DNA from: an uncultured Blautia sp.
Lineage (GTDB): Bacteria; Bacillota; Clostridia; Lachnospirales; Lachnospiraceae
DNA: 29,658 bases
Assembly (NCBI GenBank): GCA_900539145.1
Contig: UQAX01000036.1
Coordinates: 1-29,658 of the forward strand
Direction of reading: 5' to 3'
The translations under genes were made by a program, and so were the position numbers. The notes beneath the pieces were generated by a model. The model saw only the letters and a program-made list of their open reading frames with translations, searched no databases and had not been told where the DNA came from. Below, in pieces: positions 21,437-29,462 of this stretch. Position 1 is the first letter of the stretch, and each line of letters starts with the position of its first letter.

Positions 21437-21787
21437 AGAATAAGCACCTGCCTTTTTATAGTAAGTACAAGATATGCGGGTAACGGGGAAAATAGAACTA
21501 AAATTTCTATATTTTTTTAAAAAATAGAGAAATATAGAAAACAGAATTTCAAAATGCTCTTTAGTATGATAAGACAAAAGAGAAAAAATAAGAAAAATGC
21601 CTAAAAAATAAGGCTGAAAAGGGGCTGAAACAGAAAAAATAATTTTGAGCATATTACTACGTTGAAGTGCGAAAAGTCAAAAGGGAGAAGTGTTATTGGA
21701 CATATTGATGAATGAAACAGAAAGTGCTATCATACGCATTGTAAAAGATAAATATATTTTAATTGAAAAGGAAAAGAGGCAATCACT
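21437..21787. other. AT-rich intergenic stretch before the small ORFs
   Basis: About 350 bases. The - strand is open as an N-terminal extension of the M15 gene up to 21652, but composition (runs of F, I, L, K) and the lack of a ribosome site argue against translation. From 21661 a short + strand ORF and a promoter (TTGATG 21705-21710, N17, TATCAT 21728-21733) are the only features seen. Confidence 0.5.
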
Positions 21788-21809
21788 ATGGAAGCAAATG
21801 CAAACGTAG
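21696..21809 (+). CDS. Possible 37-aa leader peptide
   Basis: A TTG start about 9 bases after AAAGGGAG gives MDILMNETESAIIRIVKDKY followed by a charged tail ending KQMQT. It overlaps the start of the next small ORF by 22 bases in another frame, as in translational coupling. The promoter-like TTGATG/TATCAT lies inside it and competes with this reading. Low confidence. Confidence 0.2.
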   Translation: MDILMNETESAIIRIVKDKYILIEKEKRQSLWKQMQT

Positions 21810-21937
21810 TAAATAAGAAAAAAAGTTTTAAGGAAAAATTTCATGATTATATGATGGGAATGTCAAAAATTGTACCATTTGGCTTGAATGATAAGGAAGA
21901 CAAGTATTATCACAGCATTTTTAATTATGATAAATAA
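21788..21937 (+). CDS. Small basic protein of unknown function
   Basis: 49 aa from ATG 21788, with a modest AAGAGG site 9-14 bases upstream. A lysine-rich segment (KKKSFKEKFHDY, about 10-21) is followed by MMGMSKIVPFGLNDKED and a Tyr-rich end (KYYHSIFNYDK). No membrane segment or known domain is recognised. A clean terminator 14 bases after its stop and a plausible promoter at 21705-21733 support a real single-gene unit. Confidence 0.55.
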   Translation: MEANANVVNKKKSFKEKFHDYMMGMSKIVPFGLNDKEDKYYHSIFNYDK

Positions 21938-21951
21938 GAGATAAAACAAGG

Positions 21952-21986
21952 GAAGATAGGGCTGAAAAGTCGCTGTCTTCTTTTTT
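21952..21986 (+). terminator. Terminator of the 49-aa ORF
   Basis: GAAGATAG (21952-21959) pairs with CTGTCTTC (21973-21980) around a 13-base loop, followed by TTTTTT. Confidence 0.85.
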
Positions 21987-22013
21987 AGTTTATTGGATAA
22001 AAGAGACAGAAGA

Positions 22014-22475
22014 TTAGTAAAGAATATTATTTATTCGGCAATGAATTCCTGAGCGAAAGGCGAGATTAAAACCAGTGTTAATGTCAGTTAAGAGAATATC
22101 CACATTATTTAGCTTAGTGGAGCTTAATGCAGGATTATAATTGATAGTTATTGGACCGCTATTTTTCCAAAAAATATCAGTACTTTTAGTAAAATTTAAA
22201 GCTTTTTTATACATTTTAGATGTGGGGGAAATGTTATGTGGTATAATTGCTGTGCTGATGGCATTACCATGAAGAATATCATTAAAGAGTTTTTGTGGTC
22301 GGCGATAACCGTTTGAATGATAAATTTGATTTTGAATTCCCATTAGGTGAGGAAAGTTTGATTTTTCACCAATAAGAATAAAACTTTTTCCATGATATGT
22401 AATAACAAAATAGAAAGTTTTTAAATAATTTTTTTGGAAGAAAACAGCACATTGTTGTATGTCTGTTATATTCAT
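22014..22475 (-). CDS. Possible PBECR4-type nuclease-fold protein
   Basis: 153 aa with a perfect AAAAAGGAGG 5 bases before the start. The N-terminal pattern (a helix, then FVITYHGKSFILIGEKSNFP, HLMGIQNQIYHS) recalls the PBECR4 family of Barnase/EndoU/ColicinE5/RelE-like nucleases, which show a conserved F-x-HL-x-G motif. This is from memory and tentative. If right, it may be a toxin or stress-linked RNase. No antitoxin gene is obvious next to it: on its upstream side lie a perfect hairpin and a coiled-coil gene in the opposite direction. It is AT-rich and has the feel of accessory DNA. Confidence 0.45.
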   Translation of the reverse strand: MNITDIQQCAVFFQKNYLKTFYFVITYHGKSFILIGEKSNFPHLMGIQNQIYHSNGYRRPQKLFNDILHGNAISTAIIPHNISPTSKMYKKALNFTKSTDIFWKNSGPITINYNPALSSTKLNNVDILLTDINTGFNLAFRSGIHCRINNILY

Positions 22476-22493
22476 AATACCTCCTTTTTATTA

Positions 22494-22529
22494 AACAAAG
22501 ACTCTTAGTAAATTCCAAGAGTCTTTGTT
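22494..22529. repeat. Perfect 13-bp inverted repeat upstream of the PBECR4-like gene
   Basis: AACAAAGACTCTT (22494-22506) pairs exactly with AAGAGTCTTTGTT (22517-22529), loop of 10. On the complement it lies between any promoter and the ribosome site of the gene at 22014-22475, followed by TTTAAT. It could be a leader hairpin, an attenuator or an operator. It lacks a proper T-run on either strand. Confidence 0.75.
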
Positions 22530-22838
22530 ATCGGCAATCGTTCACGATTATTTTTTTAACAGGGGAGTGCCCGGATTAGCCGATATAATTCCCTCAGCAA
22601 GTGAGCCTGTGTTTTATTTCTTGCTCTTAGTATACCTGTTTTTGACAATAAAATCTACTCGGAAAAATACACAAAAATCCATAGGTTGTAACCAATGTTT
22701 TTTTGGGAACAATGTCAATGGATTTTCATATCTCACCGTGCTAAAATGTCTGCAATGGTAAGCTATTCAATATCGTATATCGCATCATTTAAAGCTTATT
22801 CCATTATCTATATGATTATAGTTATTAGGAGGTACAGT
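22528..22838. other. Intergenic region with local secondary structure
   Basis: About 300 bases without a convincing gene. The first 85 bases hold AATCG-TTCA-CGATT followed by T7 (22536-22557), TATCGGC/GCCGATA (22529-22535 with 22579-22585), CTCA-GCAAG-TGAG (22593-22605) and ACAGG/CCTGT (22559-22563 with 22606-22610). The rest is AT-rich. A TTG-started 78-codon frame from 22525 runs through the structure and is probably chance. Confidence 0.5.
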
Positions 22839-23189
22839 ATGAACGATACGAAGATTGACGCAATATTTGAAATATTGCAAACCATTACAAAAGATATCAC
22901 TGATATGAAAAAAGATATGTCTGACATGAAGAAAGATATGGTCAATATGAAAGAGAATATTCAGGGATTAAAAGAAGAAACGAAGGATATAAGGCTTCAT
23001 ATTGAAAATGTAACAGATAAGAACATATCTTTATTGGCAGATAGTCATTGTAAGTTATTTGAACGATTGAATGAAAACAATCAAGTATTGAGCAATCAGC
23101 TAGCATATCAGATAAAAGTAAATTATTTGATTTCTGACATGGAAAAAATGAAGCAGGAAGTGGCAGAAATTAAAAAACATATCTCATAA
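22839..23189 (+). CDS. Coiled-coil protein of unknown function
   Basis: 116 aa from ATG 22839 with AGGAGG 6 bases upstream. Almost the whole protein should be helical. Residues about 18-50 carry an imperfect DMKKDM heptad-like repeat (ITDMKKDMSDMKKDMVNMKE), and a second coiled segment lies at about 98-114 (MEKMKQEVAEIKKHI). There is one Cys (about 71) and no membrane segment. Similar short coiled coils are common in clostridial and phage genomes, but I cannot assign a function. It is monocistronic, ending at a strong terminator. Confidence 0.8.
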   Translation: MNDTKIDAIFEILQTITKDITDMKKDMSDMKKDMVNMKENIQGLKEETKDIRLHIENVTDKNISLLADSHCKLFERLNENNQVLSNQLAYQIKVNYLISDMEKMKQEVAEIKKHIS

Positions 23190-23199
23190 TTCAATAGAA

Positions 23200-23242
23200 G
23201 GTGTAAAGTCATTAGACATTCTAATGGTTTTACACCTTTTTT
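23200..23242 (+). terminator. Terminator of the coiled-coil gene
   Basis: GGTGTAAA...CATTAG pairs with CTAATG...TTTACACC (23200-23236) around ACATT, followed by TTTTTT. Confidence 0.9.
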
Positions 23243-23330
23243 ACGTTTATTTCTCCAAAACATGATAGTTCATATCTTTTCTTTCCGTTAAACTAAAGCA
23301 CAGATTGCTAAGGCGGGAAGGAGAAACAGG

Positions 23331-24482
23331 ATGTCAGAAATTACATTGAAAAATGTTTCAAAAATATATGAAAACGAGCAGTACGCAGTCAGAAATGTAA
23401 ATCTGGAAATTCAGGATAAAGAGTTTGTAATTTTAGTAGGTCCATCGGGGTGCGGAAAATCCACAACGCTTCGTATGATAGTGGGACTTGAGGAGATTTC
23501 AGACGGAGAGCTTTACATAGATGGAGAATTTAGTAATTATTGTGAGCCCAAGGACAGAGAAATGTCTATGGTTTTTCAGAATTACGCCCTTTATCCTAAT
23601 ATGACAGTTTATGGAAATCTGGCGTATGCGCTGAAAATCAGAAAAGTACCCAAAGATGAAATTAAAAAAAGAGTTCATGAAGTAGCGAAGATTTTAGAAA
23701 TCGAGCATTTATTGGATAGAAAACCAAGTGCACTTTCAGGAGGGCAGAAACAGAGGGTGGCAATGGGAAGCGCCATTATCCGAAAACCGAAGGTATTTTT
23801 AATGGATGAGCCCCTGTCTAATCTGGATGCAAAGCTTCGTACGCAGATGCGTATTGAGCTGGCAAAGCTGCACAAAGAACTGGAAACTACCATTATTTAC
23901 GTAACACATGACCAGACAGAGGCAATGACGCTGGGAACCAAGATTGTGGTAATGAAGGATGGATTTGTACAGCAGGTTGCTCCACCGGCAGAAATTTATA
24001 ATAATCCCGCAAATTTGTTTGTGGCAAGCTTTATCGGAGCTCCGTCTATGAACTTTTTTGAGGCATGGGTATCTGTTGAAGACGGACGTACACTTCTTTA
24101 TTTAGGCGGAAATGAGCTTGGAAAGAAAATCTATCTGGATGGAGAAAAGGGCGAAATTCTGCAACGGGAGAAAAACGGCGAAAAGGTAATTTTAGGAATT
24201 CGTCCAGAGGATATTTACGAATATGAGGAAGCGAAAAGACGAGGTTTTGAGAAAAACAGTGTGGGTTTGGAAGAAACAGTAATTGCCAGAGAGCTTTTAG
24301 GAGCGGAAGTTGTTTTATATTTTCAGGCACAGGGAAGAAATCAGGCAGTGCGCTTAAAACCGGAAAATGAAACAAAACGAGGAGAAAGTATCAGCTTCTA
24401 TTTTGACACAGAAAAACTTTACGCTTTTGATATGGATACACAGGAAAATCTATTCTATAAGGAGGATTTTACTCATGAATAA
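23331..24482 (+). CDS. ugpC: ABC transporter ATPase, UgpC/MsmK type
   Basis: 383 aa with AAGGAG 8 bases upstream. Nucleotide-binding domain: Walker A GPSGCGKST (about 37-45), Q-loop FQNYALYPNM, signature LSGGQKQRVAMG (about 136-147), Walker B VFLMDEPLSNLD (about 156-167) and H-loop THDQTEAM (about 193-200). A C-terminal TOBE region (about 240-380) marks the CUT1 carbohydrate/glycerol-3-phosphate subgroup. It powers the permeases encoded next. It is the first gene of a five-gene operon: its end overlaps the next start by 8 bases. No clear Pho-type box was seen in the 88 bases upstream. Confidence 0.93.
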   Translation: MSEITLKNVSKIYENEQYAVRNVNLEIQDKEFVILVGPSGCGKSTTLRMIVGLEEISDGELYIDGEFSNYCEPKDREMSMVFQNYALYPNMTVYGNLAYALKIRKVPKDEIKKRVHEVAKILEIEHLLDRKPSALSGGQKQRVAMGSAIIRKPKVFLMDEPLSNLDAKLRTQMRIELAKLHKELETTIIYVTHDQTEAMTLGTKIVVMKDGFVQQVAPPAEIYNNPANLFVASFIGAPSMNFFEAWVSVEDGRTLLYLGGNELGKKIYLDGEKGEILQREKNGEKVILGIRPEDIYEYEEAKRRGFEKNSVGLEETVIARELLGAEVVLYFQAQGRNQAVRLKPENETKRGESISFYFDTEKLYAFDMDTQENLFYKEDFTHE

Positions 24483-25338
24483 AAAGAAAAAAGGCAGTTT
24501 ATCCCCTTATGGATATTTATTGCCGTGTATGTTAATTTTTGCAGTATTTTTATTTTATCCCTTTTTTAAGACGATTTATTTGAGTTTTTATAAAACTGAT
24601 AAAATGGGGCAGGCGAAGCTCTTTGTCGGATTGGATAATTATACGGAATTGTTAAGTTCTCCATCTTTTCTGAATAGCTTAAAAGTAACTTTGATTTTCG
24701 TAGGAATTGTTGTGGTCGGAAGTATGCTTTTGGGATTGATTACCGCAGTTTTGTGTAATAAAGCATTTCCGGGAATTCGTTTTTTCAGTACGGCGTATGC
24801 GCTGCCCATGGCGATTGCGTCAAGCTCCGCAGCCTTGATTTTCAAGCTGATGCTTCACCCTTCTGTGGGAATTGTAAATAAACTGCTGGGACTTGATATT
24901 AACTGGTTAAGCAATCCGGAAACAGCGCTGTATTGTGTGGCAATCCTCACAGCATGGTTAAACAGCGGGATAAATTTCCTGTACTTTTCCGCAGGGCTTG
25001 GAAACATTGACAATACCATTTACGAAAGAGCTTCCGTAGACGGAGCAAGCGGTGTGCAGCAGTTTTTCCACCTTACTTTACCGGGGCTGTCTCCCATTAT
25101 GTTTTATACATTAGTAGTAAATATTATTCAGGCATTCCAATCTTTTGGTCAGATTAAAATCCTCACTGAAGGAGGTCCGAATGAAACCACAAATGTCATT
25201 GTATATTCTATTTATCGGGATGCTTTCTTTAACTATCGTTTTGGAAGCGCTGCGGCACAGTCTGTAATTTTATTCTTTATAGTAATGCTCATTACATTGG
25301 TAATGTTTCGTATAGAAAAGAAAGGAGGAAAACCATGA
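24475..25338 (+). CDS. ugpA: ABC transporter permease, UgpA type
   Basis: 287 aa from ATG 24475, 7 bases after AAGGAGG, inside the end of ugpC; a longer frame from 24367 is only overlap with ugpC. Six transmembrane helices. The cytoplasmic EAA loop that docks on the ATPase is YERASVDGASGVQQFFHLTL (about 180-199). With the next gene it forms the membrane channel. It follows the CUT1 permease-1 pattern, including the N-terminal PYGYLLPCMLIF and a late GGPNETTNV. Confidence 0.92.
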   Translation: MNKKKKGSLSPYGYLLPCMLIFAVFLFYPFFKTIYLSFYKTDKMGQAKLFVGLDNYTELLSSPSFLNSLKVTLIFVGIVVVGSMLLGLITAVLCNKAFPGIRFFSTAYALPMAIASSSAALIFKLMLHPSVGIVNKLLGLDINWLSNPETALYCVAILTAWLNSGINFLYFSAGLGNIDNTIYERASVDGASGVQQFFHLTLPGLSPIMFYTLVVNIIQAFQSFGQIKILTEGGPNETTNVIVYSIYRDAFFNYRFGSAAAQSVILFFIVMLITLVMFRIEKKGGKP

Positions 25339-26177
25339 TAAATACAAAGGCTTTGCGAAAAAGAAGAATAAACACAGGAATACGGGTTTTGATTAATGTG
25401 ATTACAGCGATTATCGTGTTAATTCCCCTTTTGTATGCGGTAAGTATTGCATTTATGCCATCCGGGGAGCTCTTTACTATGGATTTGAATTTATTTCCAA
25501 AAAATCCGACTATTGAAAATTTTAAACAGGCATTTGCAAGTGTGCCGTTGCTTCGATTTATTGTAAACTCCTTTATTATGGCAGCATGTATTACATTGGG
25601 ACAGATTATTACCTGTTCTCTGGCTGCCTTTGCCTTCTCCTTTTTGGAATTTAAAGGAAAAGGCGTGTTATTTATGATTGTTATGGCTACGATGATGGTT
25701 CCGGGAGAAGCAACAATTATTTCCAACTATCTTACAGTAAGCCAGATGGGGATGTTGGACACATATTCCGTATTGATTGTACCTTACCTGACATCGGCAA
25801 TGGGAATTTTCCTGTTCCGGCAGTTTTATAGCACTTTTCCAATTTCTTTGTACGAGTCTGCAAAGCTGGATGGGTGCAGCAACCTGAAATTTATTGTAAG
25901 AATTTTGATACCTCTTACAAAATCAGCAATCGGCGCAATGGGTGTTTACACCTTTATTAACGCATGGAATATGTATATGTGGCCGCTTTTAGTAACAGGT
26001 TCTGATGAAATGAGAACCGTACAGATTGGTATCAGTATGCTGGACAGTGTAGACTCTCAGTCAATTACACTGATGATTGCAGGTGTGGTAATGGTAATTA
26101 TTCCTTCAATATCCATATTTATTGTAGGACAGAAACAGCTTATTCGAGGAATGTTTGCAGGAGCAGTAAAAGGCTGA
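25335..26177 (+). CDS. ugpE: ABC transporter permease, UgpE type
   Basis: 280 aa. The start overlaps the ugpA stop (ATGA), with AAGGAGG upstream. Six transmembrane helices; the EAA loop is YESAKLDGCSNLKFIVRILI (about 173-192). It is the second half of the membrane channel. N-terminal LIPLLYAVSIAFMPSGELF and the NAWNMYMWPLLV segment are typical of UgpE-like permeases. Confidence 0.92.
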   Translation: MINTKALRKRRINTGIRVLINVITAIIVLIPLLYAVSIAFMPSGELFTMDLNLFPKNPTIENFKQAFASVPLLRFIVNSFIMAACITLGQIITCSLAAFAFSFLEFKGKGVLFMIVMATMMVPGEATIISNYLTVSQMGMLDTYSVLIVPYLTSAMGIFLFRQFYSTFPISLYESAKLDGCSNLKFIVRILIPLTKSAIGAMGVYTFINAWNMYMWPLLVTGSDEMRTVQIGISMLDSVDSQSITLMIAGVVMVIIPSISIFIVGQKQLIRGMFAGAVKG

Positions 26178-26195
26178 CAAAGAAAGGAAAAAAGC

Positions 26196-27602
26196 ATGAA
26201 GAAAAAATTAATTTCAGTAATTTTAGCAGGAACAATGATTATGGGAACTCTTGCAGGATGCGGAGGAAACAAGGCAGCAGAAACAGGAAACAAAACAGAA
26301 GGTAAGACAGGAGAGACTCAAGAGACCAGTGGTGCAGAAGAAGTTGAAATGGCTGATGCTTCTGAGGTAGACGGTACAGAAATTTCATTCTGGCATTCCA
26401 TGGGCGGTGTTAACGGACAGGCGATTGATACACTGGTTAAAAAATTCAATGATGAAAATGAATATGGAATTACCGTAAAGGCGCAGTATCAGGGAGAATA
26501 TGATGACTCTTTAAATAAACTGAAAAGCTCCCAGATTGGAAATATGGGGGCAGATTTAGTACAGGTATATGAAATCGGAACCAGATTTATGATTGAGTCG
26601 GGCTGGATTACGCCTATGCAGCAAATGATTGACGCAGATAACTATGATTTATCCCAGATTGAGCCAAATCTGGCAGCATATTATACCATTGATGACCAGT
26701 TATACTCTATGCCTTTTAACTCTTCTACACCGATTATGTATTATAATAAGGAAATGTTTAAGAAAGCGGGCATTACAGAAATTCCGGACAGTTTGGAAGG
26801 GATTGAAGCTATCGGCGAGAAGCTTTTAAATGAAGGCGGCGCAGGACAGGTAATTTCTCTGGGAATTTACGGCTGGTTCTTTGAACAGTTTATCGGAAAA
26901 CAGGGACTGGAATATGCCAATAACGGAAACGGAAGAACAGAGCCTGCCACAGCTGTTGCCTTTGATGAAAACGGTGCGGCAGAAAATATTTTAACTGCGT
27001 GGAAGTCCCTGTATGACAAGGGCTACGCGCCAAACGTAGGAAAAGGAGGAGATGCGGGACTGGCAGATTTCTCAGCCGGAAAATCAGCTATTACGCTGGG
27101 TTCCACAGCTTCCTTAAAACAGATTTTGCAGGATGTAAACGGAAAATTTGAGGTGGGTACTGCGTACTTCCCGAAAGTAAAATCCACAGATGAGGGCGGA
27201 GTTTCTATTGGCGGTGCATCCTTGTGGGCATTAAATAATAATGACCCTAAGAAAACAAGGGCAACCTGGGAATTTGTGAAATTCCTGATTTCTCCGGAGT
27301 CACAGGCATATTGGAATGCACAGACAGGATATTTTCCTGTGACAACAGCAGCTCAGGAAGAGCCGGTATTTAAAGAAAATGTAGAAAAATATCCACAGTT
27401 CCAGACAGCGATTGACCAGCTTCATGACTCTTCACCGGAGTATGTAGGTGCATTATTAAGCGTATTTCCGGAGGCAAGAGCAACGGTTGAGTCAGAAATT
27501 GAAAACTTGCTCAACGGAAATGCAGATGTGGAGAAAACAGTAAAAAATATGGCAGATGCGATTAACAAATCCATTGAAGAATATAATCTTGTAAACGAAT
27601 AA
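26196..27602 (+). CDS. ugpB: Glycerol-3-phosphate-binding lipoprotein, UgpB type
   Basis: 468 aa with AAAGGAAA 7-9 bases upstream. A lipoprotein signal (residues 1-21, lipobox LAGC, lipid-bound C22) and an acidic, flexible linker (about 25-60) precede a family-1 solute-binding domain. ISFWHSMGGVNGQAIDTLVKKF (about 64-85) closely follows the start of E. coli UgpB, and MPFNSSTPIMYYNKEMFKKAG (about 171-191) is equally typical. It is anchored outside the membrane and delivers glycerol-3-phosphate or its diesters to UgpAE. The ugpQ gene next door favours this over a plain sugar ligand. Confidence 0.92.
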   Translation: MKKKLISVILAGTMIMGTLAGCGGNKAAETGNKTEGKTGETQETSGAEEVEMADASEVDGTEISFWHSMGGVNGQAIDTLVKKFNDENEYGITVKAQYQGEYDDSLNKLKSSQIGNMGADLVQVYEIGTRFMIESGWITPMQQMIDADNYDLSQIEPNLAAYYTIDDQLYSMPFNSSTPIMYYNKEMFKKAGITEIPDSLEGIEAIGEKLLNEGGAGQVISLGIYGWFFEQFIGKQGLEYANNGNGRTEPATAVAFDENGAAENILTAWKSLYDKGYAPNVGKGGDAGLADFSAGKSAITLGSTASLKQILQDVNGKFEVGTAYFPKVKSTDEGGVSIGGASLWALNNNDPKKTRATWEFVKFLISPESQAYWNAQTGYFPVTTAAQEEPVFKENVEKYPQFQTAIDQLHDSSPEYVGALLSVFPEARATVESEIENLLNGNADVEKTVKNMADAINKSIEEYNLVNE

Positions 27603-27617
27603 TCGAGGTGAAAGAGC

Positions 27618-28322
27618 ATGACAGAAATATTTGCTCACAGAGGCGCCAGCGGTTATGCCCCGGAAAATACACTGGAGGCGTTCCGTCTGGCAATGGAGCA
27701 GGGCGCAGACGGCATTGAACTGGATGTGCATCTTACCAAAGACGGGGAAGTGGTGGTTATTCATGATGAAACTATTGACAGAACCGGCAACGGACAGGGT
27801 AATGTAAGAGATTATACATTGGAAGAACTGAAAAAATTCTCTTTTCACAATCACATGGAAAAATACAAGGGAGTTCAGATACCGACATTAAAAGAAGTGC
27901 TGGACTTGGTAAAAAACTCCCAAATGAAGGTAAATATCGAATTAAAGACAGGTATTTACTGGTATGAAGGAATTGAAGAAAAAACCATGGAAATTGTGAA
28001 AAGCAGGAAAATGGAAGACAGGATCATCTATTCTTCCTTTAATCATTACAGTATTCAGAAAATATTAGAGCAGGATGTTCATGCAGAAACGGCATATTTA
28101 TTCAGTGATGTTCTATTGAGTATGGAGAAATATGCAAAAGAGACAGGTGTAAAAGGACTGCATCCGGCAGTTTATCATCTGAAAATGGCAGATTTTTTGG
28201 AGACATATTTGAAAAGCGGATTAAAAGTGCGTGTGTGGACTGTGAATAATAAGGAAGACATGAAAATGTTTATGGACGCAGGGGTAGATGCGGTGATTAC
28301 GAATTATCCTGATATAATTTAG
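27618..28322 (+). CDS. ugpQ: Cytoplasmic glycerophosphodiester phosphodiesterase, UgpQ type
   Basis: 234 aa with GAGGTG 8 bases upstream and no signal peptide. It splits glycerophosphodiesters (e.g. glycerophosphocholine) into glycerol-3-phosphate and an alcohol. The GDPD motifs are complete: FAHRGASGYAPENT (4-17, catalytic His), GADGIELDVHLTKDG (about 29-43, metal-binding Glu/Asp) and VVIHDETIDRTGNG (second catalytic His, about 47-60). Near the end, VWTVNN and GVDAVITNYPD are family-typical. It is the last gene of the operon. It works on diesters taken up by UgpBAEC, giving carbon and phosphate from phospholipid debris. Confidence 0.94.
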   Translation: MTEIFAHRGASGYAPENTLEAFRLAMEQGADGIELDVHLTKDGEVVVIHDETIDRTGNGQGNVRDYTLEELKKFSFHNHMEKYKGVQIPTLKEVLDLVKNSQMKVNIELKTGIYWYEGIEEKTMEIVKSRKMEDRIIYSSFNHYSIQKILEQDVHAETAYLFSDVLLSMEKYAKETGVKGLHPAVYHLKMADFLETYLKSGLKVRVWTVNNKEDMKMFMDAGVDAVITNYPDII

Positions 28323-28386
28323 TTGACGAATTCCCCCAAACTGTGCATAATAGATTTTGACTGACAAGACAGTTGAAATGACAGTT
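28323..28386 (+). promoter_or_regulatory. Promoter and direct repeats upstream of the EIIC-like gene
   Basis: TTGACG (28323-28328), a 17-base spacer and CATAAT (28346-28351) form a good promoter, with its start near 28358. Just after it, GACAGTT is repeated at 28369-28375 and 28380-28386, 11 bases apart (one helical turn), where a repressor could bind. No terminator separates ugpQ from this promoter. Confidence 0.55.
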
Positions 28387-28403
28387 AAGAAGGGAAAAAG
28401 GAT

Positions 28404-29456
28404 ATGAAAGAATTTTTAAAGAGAAAAAATATTATTTTTTCTGCAAAAAGGTACGGAATTGACGCTTTAAGCGCTATGGCGCAGGGATTATTTGCCTCTT
28501 TGCTAATTGGTACAATTATCAGTACGCTGGGAGAACAATTCGGAATTGATATTTTAGTGACCGTGGGAACTTACGCAAAGGGAGCTACGGGTGCAGCTAT
28601 GGCAATTTCTATTGGCTATGCGCTGCAGTGTCCGCCGTTAGTATTGTTTTCATTGGCAGCAGTGGGAATGGCAGCCAATGAGTTGGGTGGAGCCGGCGGT
28701 CCTCTGGCTGTATTGGTTGTCACAATTTTTGCAGCAGAATTTGGAAAATTAGTATCGAAGGAAACGAAAATAGATATTATTGTTACACCATTTACAGCAA
28801 TTGGTGTAGGTGTACTCTTATCCCTGTGGTGGGCGCCGGCAATCGGTTACGCTGCAAGCAGTGTAGGAAATGCTATTATGTGGGCAACAGAGCTGCAGCC
28901 ATTCTTTATGGGAATTGTAGTTTCTGTGATTGTGGGAATTGCACTGACGCTTCCAATCAGCAGCGCTGCAATCTGTGCAGCGCTGTCTCTTACAGGATTA
29001 GCAGGAGGAGCAGCGGTAGCCGGATGTTGTGCACAGATGGTGGGATTTGCAGTAATGAGCTTTCGTGAAAATAAGTGGGGTGGACTTTTTGCACAGGGAA
29101 TTGGAACGTCTATGCTTCAAATGGGAAATATTGTGAGAAATCCGAAAATCTGGTTGCCGCCTACATTGGCATCCGCTATTACAGGACCATTGGCAACATG
29201 CTTATTTCAAATGAAAATGAACGGAGCCGCAGTAGCTTCCGGTATGGGAACCTGTGGTTTTGTAGGGCAGATTGGCGTGTATACAGGATGGGTGAACGAT
29301 ATTGCAAGTGGTGCAAAAGCGGCGATTACGCCTATGGACTGGATTGGAATGGTGCTGATTTGCTTTATCCTTCCAGCGGTGCTTACATGGTTGATTGCAG
29401 TTCCTTTCAGGAAACATGGATGGATTAAAGAGAATGATTTGAAATTGGATTTATAG
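28404..29456 (+). CDS. PTS EIIC-like membrane protein (PfoR family)
   Basis: 350 aa with AAAGGAT just upstream. Nine to ten hydrophobic segments are rich in Gly and Ala. The start RYGIDALSAMAQGLFASLLIG and the late segment GPLATCLFQMKMNGAAVASG with GQIGVYTGW are characteristic of the PTS_EIIC_2/PfoR group. Some members are annotated as sugar EIIC components, and PfoR of Clostridium perfringens was described as a regulator of toxin production. There is no EIIA, EIIB or HPr gene nearby, so sugar phosphotransfer would need partners elsewhere; its substrate is unknown. Confidence 0.82.
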   Translation: MKEFLKRKNIIFSAKRYGIDALSAMAQGLFASLLIGTIISTLGEQFGIDILVTVGTYAKGATGAAMAISIGYALQCPPLVLFSLAAVGMAANELGGAGGPLAVLVVTIFAAEFGKLVSKETKIDIIVTPFTAIGVGVLLSLWWAPAIGYAASSVGNAIMWATELQPFFMGIVVSVIVGIALTLPISSAAICAALSLTGLAGGAAVAGCCAQMVGFAVMSFRENKWGGLFAQGIGTSMLQMGNIVRNPKIWLPPTLASAITGPLATCLFQMKMNGAAVASGMGTCGFVGQIGVYTGWVNDIASGAKAAITPMDWIGMVLICFILPAVLTWLIAVPFRKHGWIKENDLKLDL

Positions 29457-29462
29457 GGAAGA

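Noticed and set aside
22525..22761. 78-codon + strand frame with a hydrophobic middle
   Set aside because: TTG start, no ribosome site, runs through a hairpin and T-run, and has no recognisable product.
23243..23330. Phosphate-responsive (Pho box) control of the ugp operon
   Set aside because: No repeated TTAACA-like hexamers were found upstream of ugpC, so phosphate control cannot be claimed from the sequence.
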